A stretch of DNA of 64,000 nucleotides from Marinobacter sp. C7 (GTDB taxonomy: Bacteria > Pseudomonadota > Gammaproteobacteria > Pseudomonadales > Oleiphilaceae): contig NZ_JAKQZH010000002.1 in assembly GCF_022343555.1 (NCBI RefSeq), positions 620,001 to 684,000 of the forward strand, read 5' to 3'. The translations under genes were made by a program, and so were the position numbers. The notes beneath the pieces are model-generated. The model was not told the origin of the DNA. It ran no database searches and saw only the letters and a program-made list of their open reading frames with translations. Positions 43,080 through 52,724 of the stretch are shown one piece after another; position 1 is the stretch's first letter; the number at the start of each line of letters is the position of its first letter.

Positions 43080-43859
43080 ATGGACGAACAGATTCTCAAA
43101 CCCGGAGACCGGGATTACGTGGGCGCGCTGGCCTCGGGGCTGGACGTGCTCCAGGCGTTTGATGCCGAACACCCGCGCATGACCCTGAGTGAGGTGGCGG
43201 CGAGAACGGAGATGGACCGGGCCAAGGCCCGCCGCTTCCTGCTCACCCTGCATGCGCTGGGGTTTGTGAAGCGCACGGGGCGCCAGTTCGAGCTGACTCC
43301 GCGGGTCCTGCAACTGGGTTACGCCTACCAGGCCTCAAACCAGTACCGCGCGGTGATCCAGCAATACCTGGAGGACATCACCGCCGAGCTGGGTGAATCC
43401 TCCTCGCTGGCGGTACTGGATGGGGATGATGTGGTGTACGTGGTGCGCTCGGCGGCTCGTCATCGGCTCATGGCTATTACCCTGTCGGTGGGTACCCGCC
43501 TGCCGGCGGCCTACACGTCCATGGGGCGGGTGTTGCTGGCGCAGTTGCCGGAGGCGGAACTCGATGCGTTTCTGGCGCGGGTCCGGCTGGAACGTTTCAC
43601 GGTCTCCTCGGTGACGGACAAGGATGCGTTGCGCGCAGCGATCGATCAGGCGCGGACTCAGGGTTATGCGGTGGTGGACCAGGAACTGGATCTTGGTTTG
43701 CGCTCCGTGGCGGTGCCGGTGTTCTCCGGTAGCGGGGAATTGCTGGGTGCGCTCAATATCAGCACCAATGCCGCCCGGGTAGACATGGACACCCTGCTGG
43801 AGGTGTATCTGCCGCGCTTGCAGGCGGTGGCAGAAAAGGTGCGGCAGACCGCACGCTGA
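43080..43859 (+). CDS. pcaR: IclR-family regulator of the beta-ketoadipate pathway
   Basis: 259 aa with an N-terminal winged helix (MTLSEVAARTEMDRAKARRFLLTLHALG) and the IclR effector domain. The start sequence GDRDYVGALASGLDVLQAF and the divergent pcaI context match PcaR/PobR-type proteins, which use 3-oxoadipate as inducer. The open frame begins at 42960 but AAGGAG lies 6 bases before the ATG at 43080. Three candidate operators lie in front. Confidence 0.85.
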   Translation: MDEQILKPGDRDYVGALASGLDVLQAFDAEHPRMTLSEVAARTEMDRAKARRFLLTLHALGFVKRTGRQFELTPRVLQLGYAYQASNQYRAVIQQYLEDITAELGESSSLAVLDGDDVVYVVRSAARHRLMAITLSVGTRLPAAYTSMGRVLLAQLPEAELDAFLARVRLERFTVSSVTDKDALRAAIDQARTQGYAVVDQELDLGLRSVAVPVFSGSGELLGALNISTNAARVDMDTLLEVYLPRLQAVAEKVRQTAR

Positions 43860-43864
43860 GCCCG

Positions 43865-44767
43865 TTACGGATAACGGCCGGTCAGCCGGTTCTCCACCAG
43901 TTCCGCCAGGATGGTGTTGGCCAGACGCATCACCGCATTGGGATTCTCGCCCCGCCGCCGGGAAGCGATGACCGGGGTAGAGATGCTGCTGTCCTCCAGT
44001 GGCATGTACTCCACGCCCTCCCGGTGTAGCCGGCGCACCTGCTCGGGTACGAGGGTAAAGCCCATGTCCGAGGCTACCAGCGACAACGCTGTCTGCAGGT
44101 CATTCACCTGCTGGACGACATGAATCTTCAGGCCACGACGGTGGAACAGGCCCTGGGTAATGTCGGCGAAATTCGGGCCGGGCCCGGAGGGGAAAGCCAC
44201 CATGGGCCATTCGGACAACTCCTTCATGGATGGCGGGTGCCGGGTCAGCGGGTGCTTGGCCGGGAGTGCGGCAATAATGGGCTCATCAAACAGGTTTTCC
44301 TGTTCCACGTCCGGGTCCTCAATCCTCAGGCGGCCGAAGCCGATATCAATCTTGCCGGACTTCAGGGCTTCCACCTGTTCCCGGGTTTTCAGTTCGTGCA
44401 ACACAATTTCCAGGTTCTTGTTCTGGCGCAGGCGTCGCACCATGAGCGGCAACTGGCCATAGAACACCGATGGTACGAAGCCGATGGAGAACAGAGTCTT
44501 TCGGTGTTGCGCAATACGCCGGGTGTCGTCCACCGTTGCTGATACCTTGTCCAGAATCTGGCGCGCCTGCTCCAGGAAGTACTCCCCGCCCGTTGTCAGT
44601 TCCAGCCCCCGCGGTTTACGGATAAACAGCTCCACCCCGATTTCCTCTTCCAGCTGTTTGATGGCCCGGGTCAGCGGTGGTTGTGCAATGAACAACTTAT
44701 CCGCTGCCCGGGTGAGGTTGCCTTCCTCCGCCACGGCGACGAAGTACCGCAAGTGTCTCAGCTCCAT
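43865..44767 (-). CDS. catR: LysR-type activator of the catechol pathway
   Basis: 300 aa with an N-terminal helix-turn-helix (LRHLRYFVAVAEEGNLTRAADKLFIAQPPLTRAIKQLEEE) and a LysR effector domain. Divergent from catB, 106 bases away, the standard CatR/ClcR arrangement; cis,cis-muconate is the usual inducer. GGAGGT precedes the ATG and is part of the ATAC-N7-GTAT operator. Its 3' end is 5 bases from pcaR, with a small CCGTTA-CGGA-TAACGG hairpin across both ends. Confidence 0.9.
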   Translation of the reverse strand: MELRHLRYFVAVAEEGNLTRAADKLFIAQPPLTRAIKQLEEEIGVELFIRKPRGLELTTGGEYFLEQARQILDKVSATVDDTRRIAQHRKTLFSIGFVPSVFYGQLPLMVRRLRQNKNLEIVLHELKTREQVEALKSGKIDIGFGRLRIEDPDVEQENLFDEPIIAALPAKHPLTRHPPSMKELSEWPMVAFPSGPGPNFADITQGLFHRRGLKIHVVQQVNDLQTALSLVASDMGFTLVPEQVRRLHREGVEYMPLEDSSISTPVIASRRRGENPNAVMRLANTILAELVENRLTGRYP

Positions 44768-44769
44768 CC

Positions 44770-44784
44770 ATACCTCCAGGGTAT
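44770..44784. promoter_or_regulatory. CatR-type operator
   Basis: ATACC-TCCAG-GGTAT has the ATAC-N7-GTAT LysR dyad used by CatR/ClcR. It lies about 57-71 bases upstream of the likely catB start and also overlaps the catR ribosome-binding site, so CatR may repress its own translation or transcription. Confidence 0.65.
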
Positions 44785-44804
44785 CGGTTATTACTTAATC
44801 AATA

Positions 44805-44834
44805 TTGGTTCACATCCGTGAAACTTCGTACTGT
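44805..44834 (+). promoter_or_regulatory. Probable sigma-70 promoter of catB
   Basis: TTGGTT (44805-44810), an 18-base spacer and TACTGT (44829-44834). Start near 44841. The spacing to the CatR dyad is the normal one for a LysR-activated promoter. Moderate match only. Confidence 0.4.
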
Positions 44835-44873
44835 TCGAATCACAGGATTTATTACTTGCGATTCGGAGAGCCC

Positions 44874-45995
44874 ATGTCCGCCACCATTCAGTCCATTGAA
44901 GCGATCCTGGTCGATATCCCGACCATCCGCCCTCACAAGCTGTCCATGACAACCATGGGGGTTCAGAGCATGGTGATCGTGCGGATGAAAGACTCCGACG
45001 GCCTTGAAGGCCTCGGCGAGGCGACCACTATCGGCGGTCTGGCCTACGGCCCGGAAAGTCCCGAAAGCGTAAAGCTTACCATTGATACTTATTTCAAACC
45101 GCAACTGATTGGCCAGCCTGCAGGCAACATCAATACCCTGAGGGTAATGCTAAACCGCTCAACCCGCGGTAACAACCTGGCCAAATCTGCCATCGAGACC
45201 GCACTGCTGGATCTGCAGGGCAAGCGCCTGAACCGTCCGGTCTCGGATCTGCTCGGCGGAGCCATTCATCAGCACCTTCCGGTGCTCTGGACCCTGGCCA
45301 GTGGTGATACCGGAAAGGATATCGAAGAGGCCCTGGGGCTGATCGAAACCCGTCGTCACTGCGACTTCAAACTCAAGATCGGTTCCCGTTCGGTGATGGA
45401 CGACGTTCGCCACGTCGCGGCTATCAAGGAAGCCGTGGGTGAGAGCGCCAGTGTGCGAGTGGATGTGAACCAGGCCTGGGATGAAGCCACCGCTGCCAAG
45501 GGCATGGCGGAGCTGCAGGCTGCCGGTATCGACCTTGTCGAGCAGCCGACCCCGATGAAAGATCACGCCGCGCTGGTGCGTCTGTCCGGGAAATTCCATC
45601 TGCCCATCCTGGCCGACGAGGCCGTGGCCGATGCCAAGGATATGTACAACCTGGCCGCAGCCGGTTTCGCCGGTGCGGTCGCCATGAAAATCGCCAAGGC
45701 CGGTGGTCCGGCCCGCGCCCTGGAGCAGGCCGCGGTAGCTCAGGCTGCCGGGATTGGCTTGTACGGCGGCACCCTTCTGGAAGGCACCATCGGAACCGTC
45801 GCCTCCCTGCACGCCTGGTCCACGCTCGAGACCCTGCACTGGGGCACCGAGATGTTTGGTCCGCTTTTGATGAAGGACGACATCGTGGTCAAGCCGCTGA
45901 ACTTCCATGACAACGGCGTGGAGCTGCCGGAAGGGCCGGGGCTGGGTGTCGAGATCGATGAAGACAAGCTGGCCGAGTACCGCAGAAAGGCATAA
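44874..45995 (+). CDS. catB: Muconate cycloisomerase
   Basis: 373 aa, enolase-superfamily enzyme that converts cis,cis-muconate to muconolactone. Seen are the KLK base region (CDFKLKIGS), metal ligands in VDVNQAWD, EQPTP and ADEAVAD, and the second acid/base region GFAGAVAMKIAKAGG. GGAGAG precedes the ATG at 44874. First gene of the catBCA cluster, divergent from catR. Confidence 0.95.
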   Translation: MSATIQSIEAILVDIPTIRPHKLSMTTMGVQSMVIVRMKDSDGLEGLGEATTIGGLAYGPESPESVKLTIDTYFKPQLIGQPAGNINTLRVMLNRSTRGNNLAKSAIETALLDLQGKRLNRPVSDLLGGAIHQHLPVLWTLASGDTGKDIEEALGLIETRRHCDFKLKIGSRSVMDDVRHVAAIKEAVGESASVRVDVNQAWDEATAAKGMAELQAAGIDLVEQPTPMKDHAALVRLSGKFHLPILADEAVADAKDMYNLAAAGFAGAVAMKIAKAGGPARALEQAAVAQAAGIGLYGGTLLEGTIGTVASLHAWSTLETLHWGTEMFGPLLMKDDIVVKPLNFHDNGVELPEGPGLGVEIDEDKLAEYRRKA

Positions 45996-46044
45996 GCCGC
46001 CGGCCCCGAGAACGCCGCAAAGATCAGTAAACGGAGGAAAGCAC

Positions 46045-46335
46045 ATGCTGTTCAAAGTCGAGATGAAGGTGAATATCCCCCACGACATGCCCGCGGAAGT
46101 GGCTGCGGACATCAAGGCGCGGGAGAAAGCCTACGCCCAGGACCTGCAGAAGCAGGGCAAGTGGCGCCACCTGTGGCGGGTGGCGGGCAGCTACGCCAAC
46201 GTCAGCATCTTTGATGTGGAAGACAACGCCGAGCTGCAGGACCTGATCAGCAACCTGCCTCTGTTTCCCTACATGGATATCACTGTCGCGCCGCTGTGCC
46301 GGCATCCGTCCTCGATCCACGAAGACGACCGTTAG
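46045..46335 (+). CDS. catC: Muconolactone isomerase
   Basis: 96 aa, isomerises muconolactone to 3-oxoadipate enol-lactone, which PcaD then hydrolyses. Family length and start (MLFKVEMKVNIPHDMP). GGAGG precedes the ATG. Confidence 0.95.
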   Translation: MLFKVEMKVNIPHDMPAEVAADIKAREKAYAQDLQKQGKWRHLWRVAGSYANVSIFDVEDNAELQDLISNLPLFPYMDITVAPLCRHPSSIHEDDR

Positions 46336-46376
46336 GAAATCAACACACCGTTGCCAACAGATGAGCTGAATTGAGC

Positions 46377-46387
46377 AACAACAACAA
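46377..46387 (+). promoter_or_regulatory. Hfq/Crc-like motif before catA
   Basis: Two overlapping AACAACAA copies (AACAACAACAA) lie just upstream of GAGGAG, the catA ribosome-binding site. Confidence 0.5.
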
Positions 46388-46407
46388 AAGCACCGAGGAG
46401 ACCAACA

Positions 46408-47349
46408 ATGACCGTCAAGACCATGCAAACTGCGGAAGTGAAGGATCTGCTGGAGAAAGTTGCCGGCTTCAACCAGGAAGGTGGCAACGAGCGGGTGAAG
46501 AAGATCGTTCACCGTTTCATGCACGATGTTTTCCAGATCGTCGAGGATTTCGACGTAACGCCGGAAGAGTTCTGGCAGGCCGTCTACTACGTGGGTGATC
46601 TGGGCGCCAACGGCGAGGCTGCCCTGCTGGCCCCGGGCCTGGGTATGGACAAGTACCTGGACATCCGGATGGACGCCGAAGATGAACAGGCGGGCCTCAA
46701 TGGCGGTACCCCGCGCACCATCGAAGGCCCGCTGTATGTGGCTGGCGCACCGCTGAGCGAAGGCTTTGCCCGTATGGACGACGGTTCCGATGAGACCGCC
46801 GAGACCATGATCCTGACTGGTCAGGTGACCGACGAGAACGGCCAGCCGGTTGCCAATGCGGTGGTTGATGTATGGCACGCCAACACCATGGGCAACTACT
46901 CCTACTTCGACCAGTCCCAGAGCGAGTACAACCTGCGTCGCCGCATCAAGACCGACGAGAACGGCCGGTATACCGCCCGCTCCATCATTCCGGCTGGCTA
47001 CGGCTGCCCGCCCGAAGGTTCCACCCAGGCGCTGTTGAACCTGCTGGGTCGTCACGGTAACCGTCCGGCGCACATCCACTTCTTTATCTCCAAGCCGGGT
47101 TACAAGCACCTGACTACCCAGATCAACCTGGCCGGTGACGAGTACACCTACGATGACTTCGCCTTCGCCACCCGTGACGAACTGGTGGTTGAAGCCAACC
47201 GCATCGAGGATCCGGCCAAGGCTGAGCAGTTCGGTCTGAACAAGCCGTTCACCGAAGTGGAGTTCAACATCCAGCTGGTCTCCACCGACAAGCCCGAGCT
47301 GCAGAACCGCCACGAGCGCAAGCGTGCTCTGGAAGGCGAAGTAGCTTAA
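46408..47349 (+). CDS. catA: Catechol 1,2-dioxygenase
   Basis: 313 aa intradiol dioxygenase that cleaves catechol to cis,cis-muconate with Fe(III). The iron-ligand tyrosines lie in the GNYSYFDQ ... GRYTARSIIPAGYG region and the histidines in RPAHIHFF. The N-terminal helical part is the dimerisation domain with its hydrophobic lipid-binding tunnel. GAGGAG precedes the ATG. Follows catC by 72 bases and is followed by benA, so benzoate genes and the ring-cleavage enzyme are linked. Confidence 0.96.
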   Translation: MTVKTMQTAEVKDLLEKVAGFNQEGGNERVKKIVHRFMHDVFQIVEDFDVTPEEFWQAVYYVGDLGANGEAALLAPGLGMDKYLDIRMDAEDEQAGLNGGTPRTIEGPLYVAGAPLSEGFARMDDGSDETAETMILTGQVTDENGQPVANAVVDVWHANTMGNYSYFDQSQSEYNLRRRIKTDENGRYTARSIIPAGYGCPPEGSTQALLNLLGRHGNRPAHIHFFISKPGYKHLTTQINLAGDEYTYDDFAFATRDELVVEANRIEDPAKAEQFGLNKPFTEVEFNIQLVSTDKPELQNRHERKRALEGEVA

Positions 47350-47385
47350 GACCGAACCCTTAATCCCAAAGTTCTTGTGATCCGA

Positions 47386-47407
47386 CCGGCCTGCGGCTGC
47401 GGGCCGG
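47386..47407 (+). other. Weak hairpin between catA and benA
   Basis: CCGGCC and GGCCGG can pair around a 10-base loop; no U-tract. Perhaps an operon-internal element. Confidence 0.3.
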
Positions 47408-47442
47408 CCAGGGGACCTTCGCGCCCGAGAAACGGTTTTCAC

Positions 47443-47450
47443 AACAACAA
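47443..47450 (+). promoter_or_regulatory. Hfq/Crc-like motif before benA
   Basis: AACAACAA immediately before the GGAG ribosome-binding site. Crc control of benzoate genes is established in Pseudomonas. Confidence 0.5.
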
Positions 47451-47465
47451 AATGGAGTGACGAAC

Positions 47466-48839
47466 ATGACTCGCCAACTCGACCGACTTGAGAAAACGAT
47501 CCGCAACGCGGTGGAAGCCGATGCGGAAACCGGTCACTACCGCTGTGACCGCAGCATCTTCACCGACCAGGAGCTCTTTGAGCTCGAGATGAAGCACATC
47601 TTCGAAGGCAACTGGATTTTCCTGGCCCACGAGAGCCAGATCGAGAATCCGGGCGACTACTACACCACCACGGTGGGTCGTCAGCCGGTAATCATCACCC
47701 GGACCAAGGATGGCGAGCTCAAGGCGATTCTGAACACCTGCACCCACCGGGGTGCAACCCTGTGCCGCAAGAAGCGCGGCAATAAGACCTCCTTCACCTG
47801 CCCGTTCCACGGCTGGACCTTCAAGAACGACGGCAAGCTGCTGAAGGCCAAGGACCAGAAGAAAGGCGGTTACCCGGACAGCTTCAATGTCGACGGTTCC
47901 CACGACCTGAAGGAGCTGCCGAAGTTCGAGAACTACCGCGGCTTCCTGTTCGGCAGCCTCAATTCGGACGTTCTGCCGCTGGAAGAGTACCTGGGCGAGA
48001 CCACCAAGGTGATCGACGCGATCGTTGACCAGGCGGTAGACGGTCTGGAGATCCTGCGGGGCGCCTCCACCTACACCTACGAGGGCAACTGGAAGCTGAC
48101 CGCCGAGAACGGCGCCGACGGTTACCACGTCAGCACCGTGCACTGGAACTACCTGTCCACCATGGGCCAGCGTAACTACGAGAAGGGCGGCACCGAGGCG
48201 GTGGATGCCAAGAGCTGGTCCAACGAGGGCGGTTTCTACTCCTTCGAGAACGGCCACATGATGCTGTGGACCCGCCTGACCAACCCGGAAGTGCGTCCGG
48301 TCTACAACCACCTCGAGCGCCTGGAGAAAGAACTGGGCGAAGAGCGTGCCGATTTCATCGTACGGACCACCAAGAATCTGTGTCTGTACCCGAACGTGTA
48401 CCTGATGGACCAGTTCTCCACCCAGATCCGGGTGCTGCGTCCGATCGACGTCAACAAGACCGAGATCACCATCTACTGCTGGGCGCCGAAGGGTGAGCCG
48501 GCGGCCGATCGCGCCAAGCGCATCCGTCAGTACGAAGATTTCTTCAACGTATCCGGCATGGGTACTCCGGACGACCTGGAAGAATTCCGTGGCTGTCAGG
48601 AAGGTTACTACGCCAAAGGCGTGAAGTGGAACGACATGAGCCGTGGCGCCCAGCACTGGATCGAAGGTGCGGACGACTGGGCCAAGCGCATCAACATGAA
48701 GCCGATTCTCAGTGGCGCCAAGCCGGAGGATGAAGGTCTGTACGTGACTCACCACCAGCACTGGGTGGAAGAGATGACCAAGGCTGTCGAGACCGAGCGT
48801 GCGCGTTTCATTTCCCTGTCAGAGGAGGCTTCCAAATGA
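47466..48839 (+). CDS. benA: Benzoate 1,2-dioxygenase large (alpha) subunit
   Basis: 457 aa Rieske non-haem iron oxygenase that dihydroxylates benzoate. The Rieske cluster is seen as CTHRGATLC plus CPFHGW, and the mononuclear iron histidines in [15 protein letters not shown]. The ATG at 47466 has GGAG upstream; an earlier GTG at 47457 is less likely. The benB start overlaps its stop by 4 bases (ATGA). Confidence 0.95.
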   Translation: MTRQLDRLEKTIRNAVEADAETGHYRCDRSIFTDQELFELEMKHIFEGNWIFLAHESQIENPGDYYTTTVGRQPVIITRTKDGELKAILNTCTHRGATLCRKKRGNKTSFTCPFHGWTFKNDGKLLKAKDQKKGGYPDSFNVDGSHDLKELPKFENYRGFLFGSLNSDVLPLEEYLGETTKVIDAIVDQAVDGLEILRGASTYTYEGNWKLTAENGADGYHVSTVHWNYLSTMGQRNYEKGGTEAVDAKSWSNEGGFYSFENGHMMLWTRLTNPEVRPVYNHLERLEKELGEERADFIVRTTKNLCLYPNVYLMDQFSTQIRVLRPIDVNKTEITIYCWAPKGEPAADRAKRIRQYEDFFNVSGMGTPDDLEEFRGCQEGYYAKGVKWNDMSRGAQHWIEGADDWAKRINMKPILSGAKPEDEGLYVTHHQHWVEEMTKAVETERARFISLSEEASK

Positions 48840-49327
48840 GCATGTCTTTCGAACAGATCCAGGCGTTTATCTACCGGGAAGCCCGTCTGCTGGACGATCG
48901 GGAGTGGGACGAATGGCTCAAGTGCTACCACGAGGATGTCACCTACTGGATGCCGTCCTGGGACGACAATGACGAGCTGACCGAGGATCCGCAGACCGAG
49001 ATCTCGCTGATCTACTACCCGAACCGTAACGGCCTGGAGGATCGGGTTTACCGGCTCAAGACCGAGCGTTCCGGCGCCAGCTCCATTCCGGAGCCGCGCA
49101 CCGTGCACCTGACCAGCAACCTGGAAATCCTGGAGCGGGACGGCGACACCGTAAAGCTGCGCTTCAACTGGCAGACCAACAGTCACCGTTACCACAAGAC
49201 CCAGTCCTTCTTTGGCGTGTCTTTCTACACCCTGGACTGCAGTGGCGAGCAGCCGCTGATTACCGAGAAGAAGGTGGTTCTGAAAAACGATTACATCAAT
49301 CAGGTGATTGATATCTATCACCTGTAA
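48836..49327 (+). CDS. benB: Benzoate 1,2-dioxygenase small (beta) subunit
   Basis: 163 aa, NTF2-like structural subunit that forms the alpha3-beta3 oxygenase with BenA ([21 protein letters not shown], typical start). Translationally coupled to benA. Confidence 0.95.
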   Translation: MSMSFEQIQAFIYREARLLDDREWDEWLKCYHEDVTYWMPSWDDNDELTEDPQTEISLIYYPNRNGLEDRVYRLKTERSGASSIPEPRTVHLTSNLEILERDGDTVKLRFNWQTNSHRYHKTQSFFGVSFYTLDCSGEQPLITEKKVVLKNDYINQVIDIYHL

Positions 49328-49347
49328 TTGATGGGGAGAGCATCATC

Positions 49348-50379
49348 ATGAGTTACAACATCGCGCTTAATTTTGAAGATGGCGTCACCCGCGTGATCAC
49401 CTGCAACGAGGGTGAGACGGTACTCGACGCCGCCTACCGGGCACAGATCAATCTGCCGATGGACTGCTCTGACGGCGTCTGCGGAACCTGCAAGGGTTCC
49501 TGCCAGCAGGGCGAGTTCGACATGGGCGACGAGTACATCGACGAGGCGCTGTCCGACGAGGAAGCCGAGCAGGGCATGGTCCTGACCTGTCAGATGGTGC
49601 CCTCCAGCGACTGTGTGGTGGAGATCCCGGCGGCCGCGTCCCTATGCAGCAAGGCCGGCAACGAAGCCGTGACCGGCACCGTGGACGAGGTCAACCTGAT
49701 CTCCCCTACCGCCATCGAACTGAAGATCACCGCAGACGCCGACATCGGCTTCCTGCCGGGGCAGTACGTGAACATCCAGGTACCGGGTACCGAAGAAACC
49801 CGCGCCTACTCGTTCAGTTCCCGTCCCGGCAGCCGCGAGCTGAGCTTCCTGATCCGCAATGTGCCCGGCGGCCTGATGAGCTCCTGGCTGGTGGGCAAGG
49901 CCAAGACCGGCGACCCGGTCACCATCACCGGCCCGATGGGCGTGTTCTACCTGCGTCCGGTCCAGCGCCCGGTGCTGATGCTGGCCGGTGGTACCGGTCT
50001 GGCCCCGTTCCTGGCGATGCTGGAAAGTCTGAAGGAGAAGGGCTGTGACCAGCCGGCCCATCTGATCTACGGCGTGACCAACGACGACGATCTGGTGTGC
50101 GTGGCGGCCCTCGAGAAGTTCGCCGAAGAGATCGAGAACTTCACCTTCAAAACCGTGGTGGCCAGCGATGAGAGCGATCATCCCCGCAAGGGCTATGTGA
50201 CCAATCACATGGAAGACGCACCCATCAACGATGGCGATGTCGATGTCTACCTGTGCGGACCGCCTCCCATGGTGGACGCGGTACTGGGTTACTTCCGTGA
50301 GCAGGGTATCGAGCCCAACTCGTTCCACTACGAGAAGTTCACCCCGAGCGTGTCTGCGGCGGAGGAGAAGGTCGCATGA
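49348..50379 (+). CDS. benC: Benzoate dioxygenase electron-transfer component
   Basis: 343 aa. The N-terminal [2Fe-2S] ferredoxin domain has CSDGVCGTC with a later Cys (MVLTCQMV), followed by an FAD domain (RAYSFSSRPG) and an NAD domain (LAGGTGLAPFLAM, YLCGPPPMV). Transfers electrons from NADH to BenAB. Overlaps benD by 4 bases. Confidence 0.95.
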   Translation: MSYNIALNFEDGVTRVITCNEGETVLDAAYRAQINLPMDCSDGVCGTCKGSCQQGEFDMGDEYIDEALSDEEAEQGMVLTCQMVPSSDCVVEIPAAASLCSKAGNEAVTGTVDEVNLISPTAIELKITADADIGFLPGQYVNIQVPGTEETRAYSFSSRPGSRELSFLIRNVPGGLMSSWLVGKAKTGDPVTITGPMGVFYLRPVQRPVLMLAGGTGLAPFLAMLESLKEKGCDQPAHLIYGVTNDDDLVCVAALEKFAEEIENFTFKTVVASDESDHPRKGYVTNHMEDAPINDGDVDVYLCGPPPMVDAVLGYFREQGIEPNSFHYEKFTPSVSAAEEKVA

Positions 50380-51155
50380 ACCCGCGTTTCACCAACAAGG
50401 TGATGGTGGTCACCGGCGCTGCCCAGGGTATCGGGCGGCGGGTGGCCGAACTGGCCGCCGCCGAAGGTGCCCGCCTGGTGCTGGTGGACATCGCTGACTA
50501 CGTGCAGGGCGTTGCCGCCGAGCTGCGCGACCGGGGCGCCGAAGCCCTGGCCGTGCAGGCCAACCTGGAAACCTGGGAAGGCGCGGAAATTGTGATGGCC
50601 AAAGCCCATGAGCAGTACGGCCGCATCGACATCCTGATCAACAACGTCGGCGGCACCATCTGGGCCCAGCCGTTCGAGCATTACCAGCCGGAGCAGATCC
50701 AGAAGGAAATCCAGCGTTCCCTGTTCCCGACCCTGTGGTGCTGCCGTGCGGTTCTGCCTTACATGGTGGAGCAGAAGGGCGGTGCCATTGTGAATGTGTC
50801 TTCGGTCGCGACCCGGGGCCTGATGCGGGTGCCCTACGGCGCCGCCAAGGGCGGGGTCAACGCCATGACCGTGAACGTGGCCTTCGAGTATGCCGAGCAT
50901 GGTATCCGGGTGAACGCCACCGCACCGGGCGGTACCGAAGCACCACCCCGGCTGACGCCGCGGAACACGGAGGAGCAGGGCGAACAGGAAAAGGCCTGGT
51001 ACCAGACCCTGATCGACCAGACCAATGACACCAGTTTCATGCACCGCTACGGCACCCTGGATGAGCAGGCGGAGCCGATCCTGTTTCTGGCCTCGGATGC
51101 GGCCAGCTACATGACCGGAACCATCCTGCCGGTAGCCGGCGGAGACCTGGGCTGA
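50376..51155 (+). CDS. benD: Benzoate diol dehydrogenase
   Basis: 259 aa short-chain dehydrogenase that oxidises the cis-diol carboxylate to catechol with CO2 release. TGAAQGIG is the cofactor site and the catalytic Tyr-x3-Lys is in PYGAAKGG. Start by overlap with benC. Confidence 0.95.
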   Translation: MNPRFTNKVMVVTGAAQGIGRRVAELAAAEGARLVLVDIADYVQGVAAELRDRGAEALAVQANLETWEGAEIVMAKAHEQYGRIDILINNVGGTIWAQPFEHYQPEQIQKEIQRSLFPTLWCCRAVLPYMVEQKGGAIVNVSSVATRGLMRVPYGAAKGGVNAMTVNVAFEYAEHGIRVNATAPGGTEAPPRLTPRNTEEQGEQEKAWYQTLIDQTNDTSFMHRYGTLDEQAEPILFLASDAASYMTGTILPVAGGDLG

Positions 51156-51161
51156 GAACAC

Positions 51162-51184
51162 GGCTTCCGGCCAGGCCGGAAGCC
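51162..51184 (+). other. Intercistronic hairpin between benD and benK
   Basis: GGCTTCCGGCC-A-GGCCGGAAGCC, an 11-bp perfect inverted repeat with no U-tract, lies right after benD. May separate expression of the enzymes from the transporter. Confidence 0.6.
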
Positions 51185-51263
51185 AATCTGACCGAACACA
51201 ACGACACTGACATCAAGCCAACGGACCGGCTCCGTACAAATAGAACAAACGGGGTAACAGACC

Positions 51264-52610
51264 ATGAGAAACATAGACGTCAACGACGTTATCGATAACG
51301 CACGATTCAACTCGTTTCACTGGAAGGTGCTCTTCTGGTGCACACTGATCATAATTTTCGACGGTTACGACCTGGTGATCTACGGCGTGGTTCTGCCGCT
51401 GTTGATGGACCAGTGGAACCTCAATCCCTATGTCGCCGGTTTGCTCGGCAGCAGTGCGCTGTTCGGCATGATGTTTGGCGCCATGGGCTTCGGTATGCTC
51501 TCGGACAAGCTCGGGCGCAAGAAAACCATTCTGATGTGTGTGGTGCTGTTCAGCCTCACCACGGTCATCAACGGCTTCGCCAGCACGCCCTGGCAGTTCG
51601 GCATTCTGCGCTTCATTGCCGGCCTGGGTATCGGCGGAGTCATGCCTAACGTGGTCTCGCTGATGAGCGAGTATTCACCCAAGAAGAGCCGTAGCACGCT
51701 GGTGGCCCTGATGTTTTCCGGCTACGCCGTGGGCGGCATGATGTCTGCCGGTCTGGGCATCTGGATCGTGCCCAATTATGGCTGGGAGATCATGTTCTAT
51801 CTGGCAGTGGTACCCCTGCTGATGCTGCCGCTGATGATGAAGTTCCTGCCGGAGTCGGTGGCCTTCCTGATGGCCCAGAAGCGTGAAGGGGAGGCCCGGG
51901 ACATTCTGCAGAAAGTGGCCCCGCTGCATGAAATCAGCGAGATGGACCGCCTGGAAGTCCCTCCCACCACCGAGAGCAAGGCACCGGTCCTGGAACTGTT
52001 CCGCGGCGGGCGAGCGTTCAGCACCAGCATGTTCTGGGTTGCTTTCTTCTGCTGCCTGCTGATGGTCTATGCGCTCGGCTCCTGGCTGCCGAAGCTGATG
52101 TCCATGGCCGGCTATGCCCTGAGCTCCAGCCTGATGTTCCTGATGGTTCTGAACATCGGTGCGATCATCGGTGCCGTGGGCGGCGGCTGGCTGGCAGACC
52201 GGTTCTCCCTGCGTTCGGTACTGGTGAGCTTCTTTATCCTCGGCTCGGTATCACTGGTCATGTTGGGCTATGAGAACCCGATGTGGTTCCTGTACACCCT
52301 GATGGGCATTGCCGGTGCCACCACCATTGGTTCACAGATCCTGCTGTACGCCTATGTGGCCCAGTACTATCCCACCAGCATCCGGTCGACCGGTCTGGGT
52401 TGGGCGTCGGGCATCGGCCGTAACGGTGCTATCGTCGGCCCCATGCTCGGCGGTACCCTGCTGGCCCTGGCTCTGCCGCACCATATGAATTTCCTGGCAC
52501 TGGCCATTCCCGGCGCCATTGCCACCGTTGCCATTGCCCTGGTGGGCCGCCGCTTCAGTGCGAAGCGCCTGTCGTCTGAAGGAGAGGCCAGTCTGGCAAC
52601 CAGTAACTGA
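51264..52610 (+). CDS. benK: MFS benzoate transporter
   Basis: 448 aa, twelve membrane helices of the aromatic acid:H+ symporter family (AAHS): FDGYDLVIYGVVLPLL near the first helix, and the loop motif GMLSDKLGRKKT between helices 2 and 3. Lies 108 bases after benD; an intrinsic terminator follows. Confidence 0.93.
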   Translation: MRNIDVNDVIDNARFNSFHWKVLFWCTLIIIFDGYDLVIYGVVLPLLMDQWNLNPYVAGLLGSSALFGMMFGAMGFGMLSDKLGRKKTILMCVVLFSLTTVINGFASTPWQFGILRFIAGLGIGGVMPNVVSLMSEYSPKKSRSTLVALMFSGYAVGGMMSAGLGIWIVPNYGWEIMFYLAVVPLLMLPLMMKFLPESVAFLMAQKREGEARDILQKVAPLHEISEMDRLEVPPTTESKAPVLELFRGGRAFSTSMFWVAFFCCLLMVYALGSWLPKLMSMAGYALSSSLMFLMVLNIGAIIGAVGGGWLADRFSLRSVLVSFFILGSVSLVMLGYENPMWFLYTLMGIAGATTIGSQILLYAYVAQYYPTSIRSTGLGWASGIGRNGAIVGPMLGGTLLALALPHHMNFLALAIPGAIATVAIALVGRRFSAKRLSSEGEASLATSN

Positions 52611-52665
52611 TTTTGTGGAGCGTTGATGCGACCCTGAGGGTGAGAGTCAGTCGAACCCCTCTTTT

Positions 52666-52696
52666 GCCCCGGCACGCAAGTGTCCGGGGCCTTTTT
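52666..52696 (+). terminator. Intrinsic terminator after benK
   Basis: GCCCCGG-CAC-gcaa-GTG-t-CCGGGGC followed by CTTTTT. Separates benE from the upstream operon, at least in part. Confidence 0.85.
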
Positions 52697-52724
52697 CGTT
52701 TTCCACCATCCGAACAATCTGACC

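Noticed and set aside
47350-47465. BenR/XylS box upstream of benA
   Set aside because: I read the whole gap and found no TGCA-N6-GGNTA.
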